From the NCBI RefSeq assembly GCF_000718515.1, contig NZ_JNZS01000004.1, positions 186,001-250,000 of the forward strand: a stretch of 64,000 nt of DNA, read 5' to 3'. Position 1 is the first letter of the stretch, and every line of letters starts with the position of its first letter. The notes below the pieces were generated by a model. The model was not told the origin of the DNA. It saw nothing but the letters and a program-made list of their open reading frames with translations, and did not search any database. The DNA comes from Micromonospora parva (GTDB lineage: Bacteria; Actinomycetota; Actinomycetes; Mycobacteriales; Micromonosporaceae). The translations under genes and the position numbers were made by a program. This document shows, piece after piece, positions 24,257 through 33,060 of the stretch.

Positions 24257-25120
24257 GTGGACACCGATGACCTCGGCCTCTTCGGTCCGGGTTCGGTCAC
24301 GTGGAAGGTGCACGAGGAGCCGATCCTGATCGTTGCCGGCCTGCGCTCGCTCTACCTGCAGGCGTTGCACCCACTGGCCATGGCCGGGGTCGCACAGAAC
24401 AGCAACTACCGCACCGACGCGTGGGGTCGACTGGTCCGCACCGCCACCTACGTGGCGACCACCGTCTACGGCACCACCGCCGAGGCGCAGGCTGCCGGGG
24501 CCCGGCTGCGCCGCGTTCACGACCGGCTGCGGGCCACCGACCCGCGCACCGGTGAGGAGTTCCGGATCGACGACCCGGACCTGCTGCGCTGGGTGCACGT
24601 GACAGAGGTCGAGTCGTTCCTGAGCACGGCCCGGCGGGCCGGGCTGCCGCTGAGCGACGACGAGGTGGACGGCTACTACACCGAGCAGCGGCGCGCCGCC
24701 GCCCTGGTCGGTCTGGACCCGGCCACCGTCCCGGGCACCGCCGCCGAGGTCGCTGACTACTACGAGGCGGTACGGCCACAGTTGCGGATGACCCGGGAGG
24801 CCGCCGAGACGGCGGTGTTCCTCACCGCCCCGCCACTGCCGTGGAAGCTCAGCCTGCCGGTCCGGTTGGGGCTCACGCTGGGCCCGCCGCGCTGGGCGTA
24901 CCTGGGTATCGCCGGCACGGCGTTCGCGCTGCTGCCGACGTGGGCACGCCGGATGTACGGGGGACTCGGCCTACCGACCACAGCAATGTCGGCGGACCTG
25001 ACAGTGCGCGCGCTGCGGCTGGCGTTCGCCGCCGTCCCCCGCCGCTACCTGGAGGGGCCGTTGATGCAGGCGGCCAAGGAGCGGGCCACGCGGCACGCCG
25101 CCGCCTCGCTGGCCGGCTGA
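24257..25120 (+). CDS. MpaB-like oxygenase (DUF2236)
   Basis: Helical protein of 287 residues of the DUF2236/latex-clearing-protein superfamily, whose members bind heme b through conserved His and act as oxygenases. Characteristic segments are FGPGSVTWKVHEEP, LYLQALHPLAMAGV with the candidate axial His, RLVRTATYVATTVYGT, and LLRWVHVTEVESFL. No signal peptide. GTG 24257 follows the Fur gene by 70 bp on the same strand, so the Fur protein could control it. Substrate unknown. Confidence 0.85.
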   Translation: MDTDDLGLFGPGSVTWKVHEEPILIVAGLRSLYLQALHPLAMAGVAQNSNYRTDAWGRLVRTATYVATTVYGTTAEAQAAGARLRRVHDRLRATDPRTGEEFRIDDPDLLRWVHVTEVESFLSTARRAGLPLSDDEVDGYYTEQRRAAALVGLDPATVPGTAAEVADYYEAVRPQLRMTREAAETAVFLTAPPLPWKLSLPVRLGLTLGPPRWAYLGIAGTAFALLPTWARRMYGGLGLPTTAMSADLTVRALRLAFAAVPRRYLEGPLMQAAKERATRHAAASLAG

Positions 25121-25135
25121 CCCGACCGGCGGAGA

Positions 25136-26086
25136 TCAACCGTCGGCCGGCCGGTCCATGGCCGCCCACGGCTCCTTGCCCGGGGCCTGCGCGCCCGCCG
25201 GGCAGTGCCGCCGGAAGTCGCACCAGCCACAGCGTGGGCTGGGCGCCACCGGGAACGCCTCGTCCGCGTCGGCGCCGTCGGCGACCGCCCGTTCGGCGGC
25301 CATGATGTCGCGGGCTGTGTCTTCCGCACGGGTCAGCTGTCGGGCCAGCGATTCGACGGTGTGGTCGTGGCCGGCGACCGTGCCGGTCGGTAGGTGGTGC
25401 AGCTCCACCCGGCGGCACGGTCGGCGGAACACCCGCTCGGCGGCGTACGCGTAGAGCGCCAGCGCCTGCGAGCCCCGGGCGTCGTCCGCGTCCAGCCCGC
25501 TGCGACCGGTCTTGTAGTCGACGATGACCAGCTCCGGCCCTTCCGGCCCGGGCCGCGAGTCGATCCGGTCGGCGCGACCGTTGAACGCCAACACGGCGGT
25601 CTTGACCGCCACCACCCGTTCCACACCGAGCGGGTCGGAATCCGGTTCCAGCGTCTCGACGTACGCCTCCAGCCACCCCAACGCCCGCCGGTAGGCGGCC
25701 CGCTCCTGCTCGTCGTCGCGGTAGCCCTCGCGGACCCAGGTGCCCTTGAGTAGCGTGGCCAACGCCTCGGGGCGCCGCCGGTCGGCGGGCAGCGCGTACC
25801 AGTTCTTCAGGGCGGTGTGCACGCTGGCGCCCAGTGAGTTGTGCGCCCACGGCGGGCCCTTGGGCGGGGCGGGCCGGTCGACGTAGGAGTAGCGGTAGCG
25901 ACGCGGGCAGTCCGCGTACGCGCCGAGTTTGCTCGGGGTGCAGACGAACAGCCGCTCCGGCATGCCCTCGAAGCCGAGCTGTTCGGCGTCGCCGGCCCGC
26001 TGCCGAGGGGCCCGGCCGCCGGCCGCCGGCCGCCCTGCTGATGAGGATCGTCGCACGCCTGCGATCCTGCCATCCGCCCCCGACAT
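25136..26086 (-). CDS. RecB-type PD-(D/E)XK nuclease with Fe-S cysteines
   Basis: Protein of 316 residues resembling the nuclease domain of RecB/AddB and Cas4. KLGAYADCPRRYRYSYVDRP supplies the first Cys; GRADRIDSRPGPEGPELVIVDYKTG (written in parts: GRADRID, then VIVDYKTG) is the metal-binding core with the catalytic D...D-x-K; C-terminal CGWCDFRRHCP gives three more Cys, for a 4Fe-4S cluster. Stand-alone members are common in actinobacteria and probably serve DNA repair. The start is uncertain: ATG 26086 gives a basic, poorly conserved ~40-residue extension, and ATG 25963 (MPERLFVCTPSKL) is the alternative. Confidence 0.85.
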   Translation of the reverse strand: MSGADGRIAGVRRSSSAGRPAAGGRAPRQRAGDAEQLGFEGMPERLFVCTPSKLGAYADCPRRYRYSYVDRPAPPKGPPWAHNSLGASVHTALKNWYALPADRRRPEALATLLKGTWVREGYRDDEQERAAYRRALGWLEAYVETLEPDSDPLGVERVVAVKTAVLAFNGRADRIDSRPGPEGPELVIVDYKTGRSGLDADDARGSQALALYAYAAERVFRRPCRRVELHHLPTGTVAGHDHTVESLARQLTRAEDTARDIMAAERAVADGADADEAFPVAPSPRCGWCDFRRHCPAGAQAPGKEPWAAMDRPADG

Positions 26087-26099
26087 CGCGCGCGTGCCG

Positions 26100-26714
26100 T
26101 CAGGTCATGTTTACGTACTGCGTCACGAAGGCGGCCACCGCGTCGGCGATGAGCTGCACGGCGATCGCGGCCAGCAGCAGGCCGGCGATCCGGGTCAGCA
26201 CCTCGATCCCGCCCGGTCGGAGGATCTTCACGATGCCGCCGGAGAAGCGCAGGACGATCCAGACGGCGACCATCACGGCGAGGATCGCGACGGCGATGGC
26301 GCTGAACTCCCCCAGCCCGTCGGCCTGTTGGACGAAGAGCATGGTGGCCACGATGGCACCCGGACCGGCCAGCAGCGGCGTGCCCAGCGGCACCAGCGCG
26401 ATGTTGGAGGTCACCTGCTGGCTCGGGTCGTCGGCCTTGCCGGTCAGCAGCTCCAGGGCGACGAGCACCAGCAGCAACCCACCGGCCGCCTGTAGGGCCG
26501 GCAGGTCCACGTGCAGGTAGTCGAGCAGGGTCTGCCCCGCCACCGCGAAGATCACGATGACGCCGAGCGCCAACGCGACGGCCTGCCAGGCGGCCCGGTT
26601 GCGGTCGCGGGCGGGCAGCGGGCCGGTCAACGCCAGGAAGATCGGCATCATGCCCGGCGGGTCGGTGATCACCAGCAGGGTCACGAAAACCTCGCCGAAC
26701 AGCTTCAGATCCAC
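26100..26714 (-). CDS. MarC-family integral membrane protein
   Basis: Six-helix membrane protein of 204 residues. It has the MarC N-terminus FVTLLVITDPPGMMPIFLAL, the mid-protein repeat LVPLGTPLLAGPGAIVATMLF (in two halves LVPLGTPLLAGPG and AIVATMLFV), and the C-terminus RIAGLLLAAIAVQLIADAV. The family was once linked to antibiotic resistance, but transport function is unproven. GTG 26714. Co-oriented with the nuclease gene downstream, 13 bp away. Confidence 0.9.
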   Translation of the reverse strand: MDLKLFGEVFVTLLVITDPPGMMPIFLALTGPLPARDRNRAAWQAVALALGVIVIFAVAGQTLLDYLHVDLPALQAAGGLLLVLVALELLTGKADDPSQQVTSNIALVPLGTPLLAGPGAIVATMLFVQQADGLGEFSAIAVAILAVMVAVWIVLRFSGGIVKILRPGGIEVLTRIAGLLLAAIAVQLIADAVAAFVTQYVNMT

Positions 26715-26755
26715 GTGATCAAACTAGCCGCGCCGCGATGGGCGAAATACCCGGA

Positions 26756-27628
26756 TCAGCCCGAAGCGACCTCGGTCACCCCGTCGGCGACGATCCGCTC
26801 GTACGCCTCGACGCCGGTGCTGAACGCGCCGAGCTGAACGGTCTTGTGGGTGCCGTGAAAATCCGAGGAACCGGTGACGAACAGCCCCAACTCGGCGGCG
26901 AGCGCCCGCACGTGTTCCCGCTCGGCCGGGCTGTGGTCCTCGTGGTCGGCCTCGAGCCCGGCGAGCCCGGCGGCAGCCAGTTCGGCGATCAGCTCGTCGG
27001 GCACCACCCGGCCACGTCGGGTGGCGCGCGGGTGGGCGAAGACCGGCACCCCGCCGGCCGCCCGGACCAGTCGGACGGCCCGGAACACGTCGATGTCCTC
27101 CTTGGGCAGCCGGTACCGCTCGCCCAGCCAGTTCGGGCCGAACGCCTCCCGGACACTGCCGACCAGGCCGGCGCGGATGAGCGCCTGCGCGAGGTGCGGA
27201 CGCCCCACCGTGCCGCCACCCGCGCCGGCCAGGATGTCCGGCCAGCTCACGTCGATGCCGTCGGCCCGCAACAGGGCGACCATCCGTTCGCCGCGCTCTT
27301 CCCGGGCGGCCCGGACCCGGGCCAGCTCGGCCACCAGCTCCGGATGCTCCGGATCGAACAGGTACGCGAGCAGGTGCAGCGGCACCTCCGGCTGCGCGCC
27401 GGACCAGCGGCACGACAACTCCGCGCCGCGAACCAGACGCAGCCCCGGCGGCAGTGCGTCGACTGCCGGCGCCCAGCCGGCGGTGGTGTCGTGGTCGGTG
27501 ATCGCCAGCACGTCCAGCCCGGCGTCGAAGGCCGCGCCGACCAGCTCGGCCGGGGTCAGCGTGCCGTCGCTGGCCGTCGAGTGGGCGTGCAGGTCGATCC
27601 GGGGGGCGGAGCCGGTACGCGAGGTCAC
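26756..27628 (-). CDS. PHP-domain phosphoesterase
   Basis: Metal-dependent hydrolase of 290 residues. PHP motifs in order: DLHAHSTASDGTL (motif I), ITDHDTT (II), RGAELSC (III), and late VFAHPR and SGSSDFHG with metal-binding His/Asp. The domain split resembles YciV/RNase AM, which acts on 3',5'-bisphosphates and short RNA; the substrate here is inferred from the family only. GTG 27628 start. Same strand as marC, 41 bp away. Confidence 0.88.
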   Translation of the reverse strand: MTSRTGSAPRIDLHAHSTASDGTLTPAELVGAAFDAGLDVLAITDHDTTAGWAPAVDALPPGLRLVRGAELSCRWSGAQPEVPLHLLAYLFDPEHPELVAELARVRAAREERGERMVALLRADGIDVSWPDILAGAGGGTVGRPHLAQALIRAGLVGSVREAFGPNWLGERYRLPKEDIDVFRAVRLVRAAGGVPVFAHPRATRRGRVVPDELIAELAAAGLAGLEADHEDHSPAEREHVRALAAELGLFVTGSSDFHGTHKTVQLGAFSTGVEAYERIVADGVTEVASG

Positions 27629-27681
27629 CGCCCGACGCTACCGAGGAAACAGCGAGCCCGGCTCACATGGGGTCGCCCGGG

Positions 27682-28944
27682 TCAGAAGCCCTTCACCAGG
27701 ATCGGCTGGTCACCGGTTGACACGCCGGGCACCGCGGCGGGGCCGGCGGGCTTTCCCGCCCGCACCTGGCCGACGTCGAGCTGGACCAGCTGACCGGTGC
27801 CGTCGAGGTAGGAGGCGTTGGTCCCGTCGGTCCAGATGACCACCCCGGTCATCGGCGGCCCGGCCGCCACTGCGGTCGCCGCCGGCCCGAGCCGGTGCAG
27901 GTCGACCAGCAGGGACCGGTCGGTGCCGCCGATCCGTCCGTTCACCAGCAGCCACCGCCCGTCCGGCGAGACGCCGCCGACGCCGTCCTGACTCAGGTCG
28001 GGACCGCAACCGGTGCGTACCTGCTCCAGGCGCCGTGTCGGGGCGAGCACGGCGAGGCAGGTCCGGCTGGGATCGGTGGTGGCGACCTGGCCGACGAGCC
28101 GCCCGTCGGGTAGCTCCCCGTAGACGTTGAGGCTCTTGCGGTCGAGGAAGTCGGGCAGCGGCCCCGCACCGGGCCGCCAGAGGGTGTGACCGGCGCCGGT
28201 CGGGTCGAGGCGGACCAGCACGCTGTCGGCGACGAATCGGACGGGCTCCGCCCCCGCTGGCACCGCGGTGCGCACCGCCCCGATGAGTTGGGTGCCGACC
28301 ACGCCCGCCACCAGCAGGTCGCCGCCGTCGCGCCAGGCGACCTGGAGGCTGTCCGGGGCCAGCACGATCCCGCCCGCTCCGGCCAGCAGCACCTGCACCA
28401 GGCCGTCGTCCTGCACCACCCACAGGGAGCGCCCCGCGGTGGTCGGCGCGCCGACCACCAGCCAACCGTTGCCGCTGGGCAGTGGCTGGGCGCGTTCGGC
28501 CAGCCCGACGTCGGGCAGCACGAGTCGCCGCCCGGCGGCGCTGACCAGCGTCTCGCCGGCCGGCGGAGCGGCCGATGTCTCGGGCGAGGGGACGGAGCCG
28601 GGAATGCTGGCCTTCGGGAGCGGCCGGTTGGTCGGGCCCGGGTCACCGATCACCACGATGGGGGGCCCGTCCCGGCTGGTCTCGGCGCCGAGCTGGGCGA
28701 TGCCGGCGCTGAGCAGCACGGTGGTGACCGCGGCGAGGGCGACGCCGGCTGCGGCGCGTCGACGCCGGATCCGGTTCGCGCGGCGGATGGCCTGACCCGC
28801 CGGATCGACGCTCAGTGGGCGGGTACGCGCGACCTGGTGCGAGAGGCTCTCCCGCACCGCACCTTCCAACTCGTCAGGCCGCACCTGGTATGAACGCGGC
28901 GGGACGTCCGTCAGGTTGTCGGGCCGGCCGGGGAGTTCAATCAC
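27682..28944 (-). CDS. membrane-anchored beta-propeller-like protein, partner of the ECF sigma factor
   Basis: Protein of 420 residues with a ~65-residue cytoplasmic N-terminus (VRPDELEGAVRESLSHQVA), one transmembrane helix (AAAGVALAAVTTVLLSAGIAQL) and a large extracytoplasmic domain of repeating beta blades (WLVVGAPTTAGRSLWVVQDD, LAPDSLQVAWRDGGDLLVAG). Its GTG overlaps the sigma-factor stop by 4 nt (GTGA). One-helix anti-sigma proteins share this topology, but no zinc-finger ZAS motif is visible. It may be a non-canonical anti-sigma factor or sensor; this is inference from coupling. Confidence 0.75.
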   Translation of the reverse strand: MIELPGRPDNLTDVPPRSYQVRPDELEGAVRESLSHQVARTRPLSVDPAGQAIRRANRIRRRRAAAGVALAAVTTVLLSAGIAQLGAETSRDGPPIVVIGDPGPTNRPLPKASIPGSVPSPETSAAPPAGETLVSAAGRRLVLPDVGLAERAQPLPSGNGWLVVGAPTTAGRSLWVVQDDGLVQVLLAGAGGIVLAPDSLQVAWRDGGDLLVAGVVGTQLIGAVRTAVPAGAEPVRFVADSVLVRLDPTGAGHTLWRPGAGPLPDFLDRKSLNVYGELPDGRLVGQVATTDPSRTCLAVLAPTRRLEQVRTGCGPDLSQDGVGGVSPDGRWLLVNGRIGGTDRSLLVDLHRLGPAATAVAAGPPMTGVVIWTDGTNASYLDGTGQLVQLDVGQVRAGKPAGPAAVPGVSTGDQPILVKGF

Positions 28945-29738
28945 TGCTGCTCCCCGGAGCCCGTGCCGACGGGCACGGCCGCCGGGGCGGTGGGCAGCAC
29001 GACCTGCGGGGTGATCGCACGGGGCGCGGCGGGGCGCGGAGCGGCCGGGCGGGGTGCGGGTCGGCCAGTCGACCGCCCCGGCCTGGGTGCGGCGGTGGCA
29101 TCGGTGACCGAGGGCTGCCCGGTCCGGGTGTCCGGGCCTGTCGTCCGGCCAGCGGCACGTGTGGCGCCCGATCGACTCCCGGCAGCAGGAGATGGGCCGG
29201 CGGCAGCAGACCGGCCGGCGAAGCCGGCGGCGGCGAGTTCTGGCGCGTCCGCGCCGAGTCGTCGCCGCAGCGTGGCCAGCGCCCGGGAGGTCTGGCTCTT
29301 CACCGTGCCCGGTGAGATGTCGAGCAGCGCGGCGGTCTGCGCCTCCGTCATGTCCTCGTAGTAGCGCAGCACCAGCACTGCCCGCTGCCGGTTGGGTAGC
29401 TGCCGGAGGTGCCGCCAGAGCAGGTCGCGGTCAAGTTGCTGCTCGATCTCGTCGACACCGGCCCGCTCGGGTAGCACCTCGGTCGGGCGTTCGCCGTGCC
29501 AGCGCCGCCGCCACCAACTGGTCGAGGTGTTGACCATCACACGCCGGGCGTACGGCTCGACGGCCTCGATCCCGCCGAGCCGCTTCCACGCCAGGTAGGT
29601 CTTGGTCAGCGCCGTCTGGAGCAGGTCTTCGGCGGTGGCCCAGTCCCCGGTGAGCAGGTAGGCGGTGCGTAGGAGCGCGGCGGAGCGGGCCGCGACGAAC
29701 TCGCGGAACTGCTCCTCCAACGAGTCCTTGCTCGCCAC
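28941..29738 (-). CDS. SigE-family ECF RNA polymerase sigma factor
   Basis: Alternative sigma factor of 265 residues. Region 2 is LLRTAYLLTGDWATAEDLLQ...TYLAWKRL, with the DNA-melting segment ARRVMVNTSTSWWRRRWHGE. Region 4 is LPNRQRAVLVLRYYEDMTEA, with helix-turn-helix LLDISPGTVKSQTSRALATL. An Ala/Pro-rich C-terminal extension of ~90 residues is not typical of minimal ECFs and could be regulatory. GTG 29738 has GGAGG 9 nt upstream. It is coupled to the following membrane protein. Confidence 0.93.
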   Translation of the reverse strand: MASKDSLEEQFREFVAARSAALLRTAYLLTGDWATAEDLLQTALTKTYLAWKRLGGIEAVEPYARRVMVNTSTSWWRRRWHGERPTEVLPERAGVDEIEQQLDRDLLWRHLRQLPNRQRAVLVLRYYEDMTEAQTAALLDISPGTVKSQTSRALATLRRRLGADAPELAAAGFAGRSAAAGPSPAAGSRSGATRAAGRTTGPDTRTGQPSVTDATAAPRPGRSTGRPAPRPAAPRPAAPRAITPQVVLPTAPAAVPVGTGSGEQQ

Positions 29739-29841
29739 CGCTCACCTCCGCACCCCTGCTGTCCTGGCAGAGTGCCACGTCAGAGGCGCTTCGGTCCATG
29801 ACGAAAGGTGCGCACTTGCTCCGATGTTCGGTCAAAAACCT

Positions 29842-30717
29842 TCACGCACCGTCGTCGGCCTTGGCCTCGTCGGCTTCCTTGCCGAGCCGCGCCTCGACCG
29901 CCTGCGGCTCGTACATCTCCTCGACGACGCGCAGGTAGAGCTCGTTCGGGTTGGGTAGGTTCTTGATCTCGCGGAGCGCCTGCTCCTGACCGGCGGACTC
30001 CAGCACGAAGGTGCCGTAGTTGAGCGCCCGGCCGGTCGGGGTCTGCTCGTACTTCATGTCGGTGACCCGGACCAGCGGCATCATCGCCACCTTGCGCGTG
30101 ACGATGCCGTTGACCACCATGACCCGCTTGTTGGTCAGGATGAAACGGTCATACCACCAGTCCGCGACCTTCCACGCCACCCACCCCATCACCGCGAACC
30201 AGAGCAGCACGGCGATGGTGGTCAGCGCACCGACGTCCTGGCCGGCGAGGAAGCCGGAGAGGTAGCCGAGCACGAAGGTCGCCGCGATGCCGATCAACAG
30301 CGGGTTGGTGAGGTGGATCCAGTGCCGCTTCCACTCGCCGCGGTAGCGCTCGGTGGGGAAGAGGTAGCGCGCCACCAACGAGCTGGGCTCGTCTTCCAGT
30401 GGCAGCACCCGCCGAGGGGTCGAGCCGGTCGCGTCGGCGCGCAACCCGGCCAGCTCGTCCTCGGAGATCTGCGGCGGCTGGTAACCGGCCTCCGGATCCC
30501 GGATCCATCCCCGACCGGAACGACCCTGACCGGCATAGCCGGGCCCGTCGCCGTAGCCGACGTCGTCCGAAAGGGACGGACCGTCGGACAGGCCGGGACC
30601 GGCCCCGTAATCCGGGCCGTCATCTGGCCCGATCCGCGGGATCGGCTCGGTGTCGCGCTCGCGGCGCTCCCGGTCGGGGTCGTCCGGGTCGAAGGGTGGA
30701 CCGGAGGGGCTGCCCAT
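29842..30717 (-). CDS. bacterial PH-domain membrane protein
   Basis: Protein of 291 residues. The acidic Gly/Asp-rich N-terminus (~100 residues) is disordered. Two transmembrane helices follow (LLIGIAATFVLGYLSGFLAG, TIAVLLWFAVMGWVAWKVA), then a bacterial PH (bPH2) domain (YDRFILTNKRVMVVNGIVTRKVAMMPLVRVTD, given here as adjoining parts YDRFILTNKRVMVV and GIVTRKVAMMPLVRVTD). It probably binds membrane or protein partners. Separated from the small membrane protein gene upstream by 6 bp; likely one operon. Confidence 0.9.
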   Translation of the reverse strand: MGSPSGPPFDPDDPDRERRERDTEPIPRIGPDDGPDYGAGPGLSDGPSLSDDVGYGDGPGYAGQGRSGRGWIRDPEAGYQPPQISEDELAGLRADATGSTPRRVLPLEDEPSSLVARYLFPTERYRGEWKRHWIHLTNPLLIGIAATFVLGYLSGFLAGQDVGALTTIAVLLWFAVMGWVAWKVADWWYDRFILTNKRVMVVNGIVTRKVAMMPLVRVTDMKYEQTPTGRALNYGTFVLESAGQEQALREIKNLPNPNELYLRVVEEMYEPQAVEARLGKEADEAKADDGA

Positions 30718-30723
30718 CGGCGG

Positions 30724-30882
30724 CTAGGCGACGAGGCTGGTGAAGAAGTCGCCAAAGCCCTGGGCGATATCCATGATCCCGCCGCCGAGCGACTTGAACA
30801 CGTCCGCCGCAGAGTTTGGCCGGTAGGCGACGAAGAAGATCAAGAATGCGATTCCGGCCCAGGTGAGGACCTTCTTGACCAT
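30724..30882 (-). CDS. small single-helix membrane protein
   Basis: Protein of 52 residues beginning MVKKVLTWAGIAFLIFFVAY and ending GFGDFFTSLVA. One transmembrane helix with a positive N-terminus, then an amphipathic tail. The ATG at 30882 has AGAGGA upstream. The stop is only 6 bp before the PH-domain gene, suggesting co-transcription. A possible promoter TTCACT-N15-GATACT lies about 60 bp upstream. Similar small proteins precede PH-domain genes in related genomes, as far as I recall. Function unknown. Confidence 0.75.
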   Translation of the reverse strand: MVKKVLTWAGIAFLIFFVAYRPNSAADVFKSLGGGIMDIAQGFGDFFTSLVA

Positions 30883-30986
30883 GGCGGGCCATCCTCTCGC
30901 GCGGCGCCGGGTCCCATTACCGCAGCGGCACCCAGAGTATCAGTGTGGTGTCGTACAGTGAATATCTGCGTCCGTTCTCCGTCAAT

Positions 30987-31012
30987 CCGGGAGAGTTGTC
31001 AAGCTCTCCCGG
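30987..31012 (-). terminator. terminator overlapping a stop codon
   Basis: CCGGGAGAG-N8-CTCTCCCGG perfect inverted repeat. The stop codon of the gene at 30999 lies in the loop. Confidence 0.8.
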
Positions 31013-31688
31013 GTAGATACGGGGACGGTGCGCCGTACACGAGCTCGGGCGGAGTCCACTCGGTCAGGTCGTGTAGCACGACATCTTCCGCGAGCAGGTG
31101 ACCCGCACTCGCCGGCCAGGCTATCGCATGGAGCCACATTCCCCGAGCCTCGCCGGCGTACGCGCTTCGATCCGTTGGCGAATTCACCAACCACAGTGGA
31201 GTGGGGTGCCCGCCGACCTTGATTTTCGCCTGTCCGACGTGGTCAGGATGGCCCGATCCGGGGTCGGTCAGCGCGTCGACCAACTCCGGTCCCGGATCCG
31301 GGCCGGTCAGACCGGCGAGCCGGGTGCCCAGACCCACACCGGGTTCCTCGGCCACAAAGACCAGATCGGCCGGACCACCGCCGAGTGGCGCCGGGCCCGC
31401 GCAGGCCAACGCTGTCGCCCGCACTCCCGTCCGGTCGTCCCCGGCGTACGCCACGCCGGTGAGTGTCCAACCGGGCGGCAGCGGCCACGGGCACCACAAC
31501 GGCGTCATCGGCGGGTCGGCGGTCGCGGTGATCCGTTCCACCACGCTCGCCACGATCTCCGCTCCGATGTGCTCGGGCACGTGCAGCGGCGGCACCGGGC
31601 CGCAGTGCACACACCTTGAGTCGGTGTTCATCAGATCCGGCGCCCGTACCGGGCCCCCGCATCTCGGACAACTCACCGCGACACTCAC
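30999..31688 (-). CDS. DUF6758-type protein with N-terminal zinc ribbon
   Basis: Soluble protein of 229 residues. The N-terminal Cys cluster (SCPRCGGPVRAP, then SRCVHCG) is a CxxC-CxxC zinc ribbon. PLWCPWPLPPGWTLTGVAYAGDD is the central conserved block (seen as PLWCPWPLPPGW then TLTGVAYAGDDR), followed by LVFVAEEPGVGLGTRLAG. It matches my recollection of a Streptomyces family of unknown function (DUF6758). I prefer GTG 31688, directly before the Cys cluster, over a longer in-frame start at 31745. Confidence 0.8.
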   Translation of the reverse strand: MSVAVSCPRCGGPVRAPDLMNTDSRCVHCGPVPPLHVPEHIGAEIVASVVERITATADPPMTPLWCPWPLPPGWTLTGVAYAGDDRTGVRATALACAGPAPLGGGPADLVFVAEEPGVGLGTRLAGLTGPDPGPELVDALTDPGSGHPDHVGQAKIKVGGHPTPLWLVNSPTDRSAYAGEARGMWLHAIAWPASAGHLLAEDVVLHDLTEWTPPELVYGAPSPYLPGRA

Positions 31689-31755
31689 ATCCCCACCGTC
31701 TCCCCGGACCGCTGGCACGTCAAGCCGGAACGTCCGATTCGGCACCGTACGTGGG

Positions 31756-32385
31756 TCAGTCCGGTGGCGTGCCGGCGTGCGCGCGGATCCAGGCGTGCAT
31801 CGCGATTCCGCTGGCCACGCCGGCGTTGATCGACCTCGTCGAGCCGTACTGGGCGATGGAGTAGAGCTGGTCGCACGCGGCGCGGGCCGGCGCGGAGAGG
31901 CCGGGGCCCTCCTGGCCGAACAGCAACACGCAGTCGCGTGGCAGGGTGCCGGTCTCCAGCGGACGCGACCCGGGCAGGTTGTCGATGCCGAACACCGGCA
32001 GGTGCCGCCCGGCCGCCCAGGCGACGAACTCCTCGATCGTCTCGTGGTGCCGTACGTGCTGGTACCGATCGGTCACCATCGCACCGCGCCGGTTCCACCG
32101 TCGTCGTCCGACAATGTGCACCTCGGCGGCGTTGAACGCGTTGGCGTTGCGCACCACAGTGCCGATGTTGAAGTCGTGCTGCCAGTTCTCGATCGCGACG
32201 TGGAAGCCGTGCCGGTGCCGGTCCAGGTCGGCGACGATCGCCTCATGCCGCCAGTAGCGGTAGCGGTCGACGACATTGCGCCGGTCCCCCTCAGCCAGTA
32301 GCTGCGGGTCGTAACGGGGGTCGTCCGGTGGGTCCCCCGGCCAGGGGCCCACGCCCACCTCAAGCTGGTCGTCGGTCACGGTCAT
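31756..32385 (-). CDS. TrmH/SpoU-family RNA 2'-O-methyltransferase
   Basis: SPOUT-fold methyltransferase of 209 residues acting on tRNA or rRNA ribose. All three family motifs are present: motif 1 FNIGTVVRNANAF, motif 2 CVLLFGQEGPGLS, motif 3 GSTRSINAGVASGIAMHAW. There is a short N-terminal extension. The Arg of motif 1 and Ser of motif 3 are intact, so it should be active. The target nucleotide cannot be read from sequence. ATG 32385 start. Confidence 0.92.
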   Translation of the reverse strand: MTVTDDQLEVGVGPWPGDPPDDPRYDPQLLAEGDRRNVVDRYRYWRHEAIVADLDRHRHGFHVAIENWQHDFNIGTVVRNANAFNAAEVHIVGRRRWNRRGAMVTDRYQHVRHHETIEEFVAWAAGRHLPVFGIDNLPGSRPLETGTLPRDCVLLFGQEGPGLSAPARAACDQLYSIAQYGSTRSINAGVASGIAMHAWIRAHAGTPPD

Positions 32386-32430
32386 CAGAGGGTACGGACC
32401 GCGTCGGCGCCGGCCGCGACGACCTGCCGG

Positions 32431-32946
32431 TCAGCCCAGGTCGAGCGCGGCACCGAGCCGGTCCAGGAAGCGCCGGTCCGCCGGGCTGGCCGGTGGGTCC
32501 ACCCGACGCCCGCCGGTGCCGGGCACCGCGCGACAGACCCGGGCCGCGACCGACTGCACCCACTGGCGGTACGCGGCCGAGTCGGCCGGGTCGGCCCGCC
32601 GACGGAGGACCCGGCCCGCCGCCCGACAGGCGGCCAGCAGGTCCACCAGGTCGGTCAGCCGCTCGGCGGGTTGCGGGGTGCCGTCGTGACGGGCGTAGAT
32701 CGCGGCGACCACCGCGCGGACCAGATCACTGTCGGAGGCCCGGCCGGCGGCCACGGCGTCCAGGCCGGCCAGGCCCGCCGCGACCCCACGCTCGATCCGG
32801 CCGGGACCGGGCGCCGCCGCGGCCACGAGAACCCGGCCGGGCAGGCCGGTGAGCAGATCCCACTCGGCGGCGGAGTAGACAGCGGTGGTCAAGGGCGTGG
32901 CTCGGCGGCCGGCAGAGGACGGCTCTCCCGCTACGGAGTGGCTCAT
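32431..32946 (-). CDS. hypothetical helical protein
   Basis: Unknown Ala-rich, mostly helical protein of 171 residues. ATG 32946 has GGAGG 6 nt upstream. Segments include YSAAEWDLLTGLPGRVLVAA, GVAAGLAGLDAVAAGRASDS and VRAVVAAIYARHDGTPQPAE; the C-terminus is RRFLDRLGAALDLG. No signal peptide or metal motif. The same-strand TrmH gene follows by 45 bp. Confidence 0.7.
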   Translation of the reverse strand: MSHSVAGEPSSAGRRATPLTTAVYSAAEWDLLTGLPGRVLVAAAAPGPGRIERGVAAGLAGLDAVAAGRASDSDLVRAVVAAIYARHDGTPQPAERLTDLVDLLAACRAAGRVLRRRADPADSAAYRQWVQSVAARVCRAVPGTGGRRVDPPASPADRRFLDRLGAALDLG

Positions 32947-32984
32947 CGGAACCTCCGGCGTCAGCATATGCCCCGAGACGGGCG

Positions 32985-33029
32985 CCGGGCCCCTTCCCCA
33001 GCAGACCCGTGGTCGGGGAAGGAGCCCGG
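32985..33029 (-). terminator. terminator after the MaoC hydratase
   Basis: 15-bp arms (32985-32999 with 33015-33029, one mismatch) and a 15-nt loop, 32 bp past the MaoC stop at 33061. Confidence 0.8.
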
Positions 33030-33060
33030 TGTCCGGCGACGGTCGAGCCCGCCGCGACGC

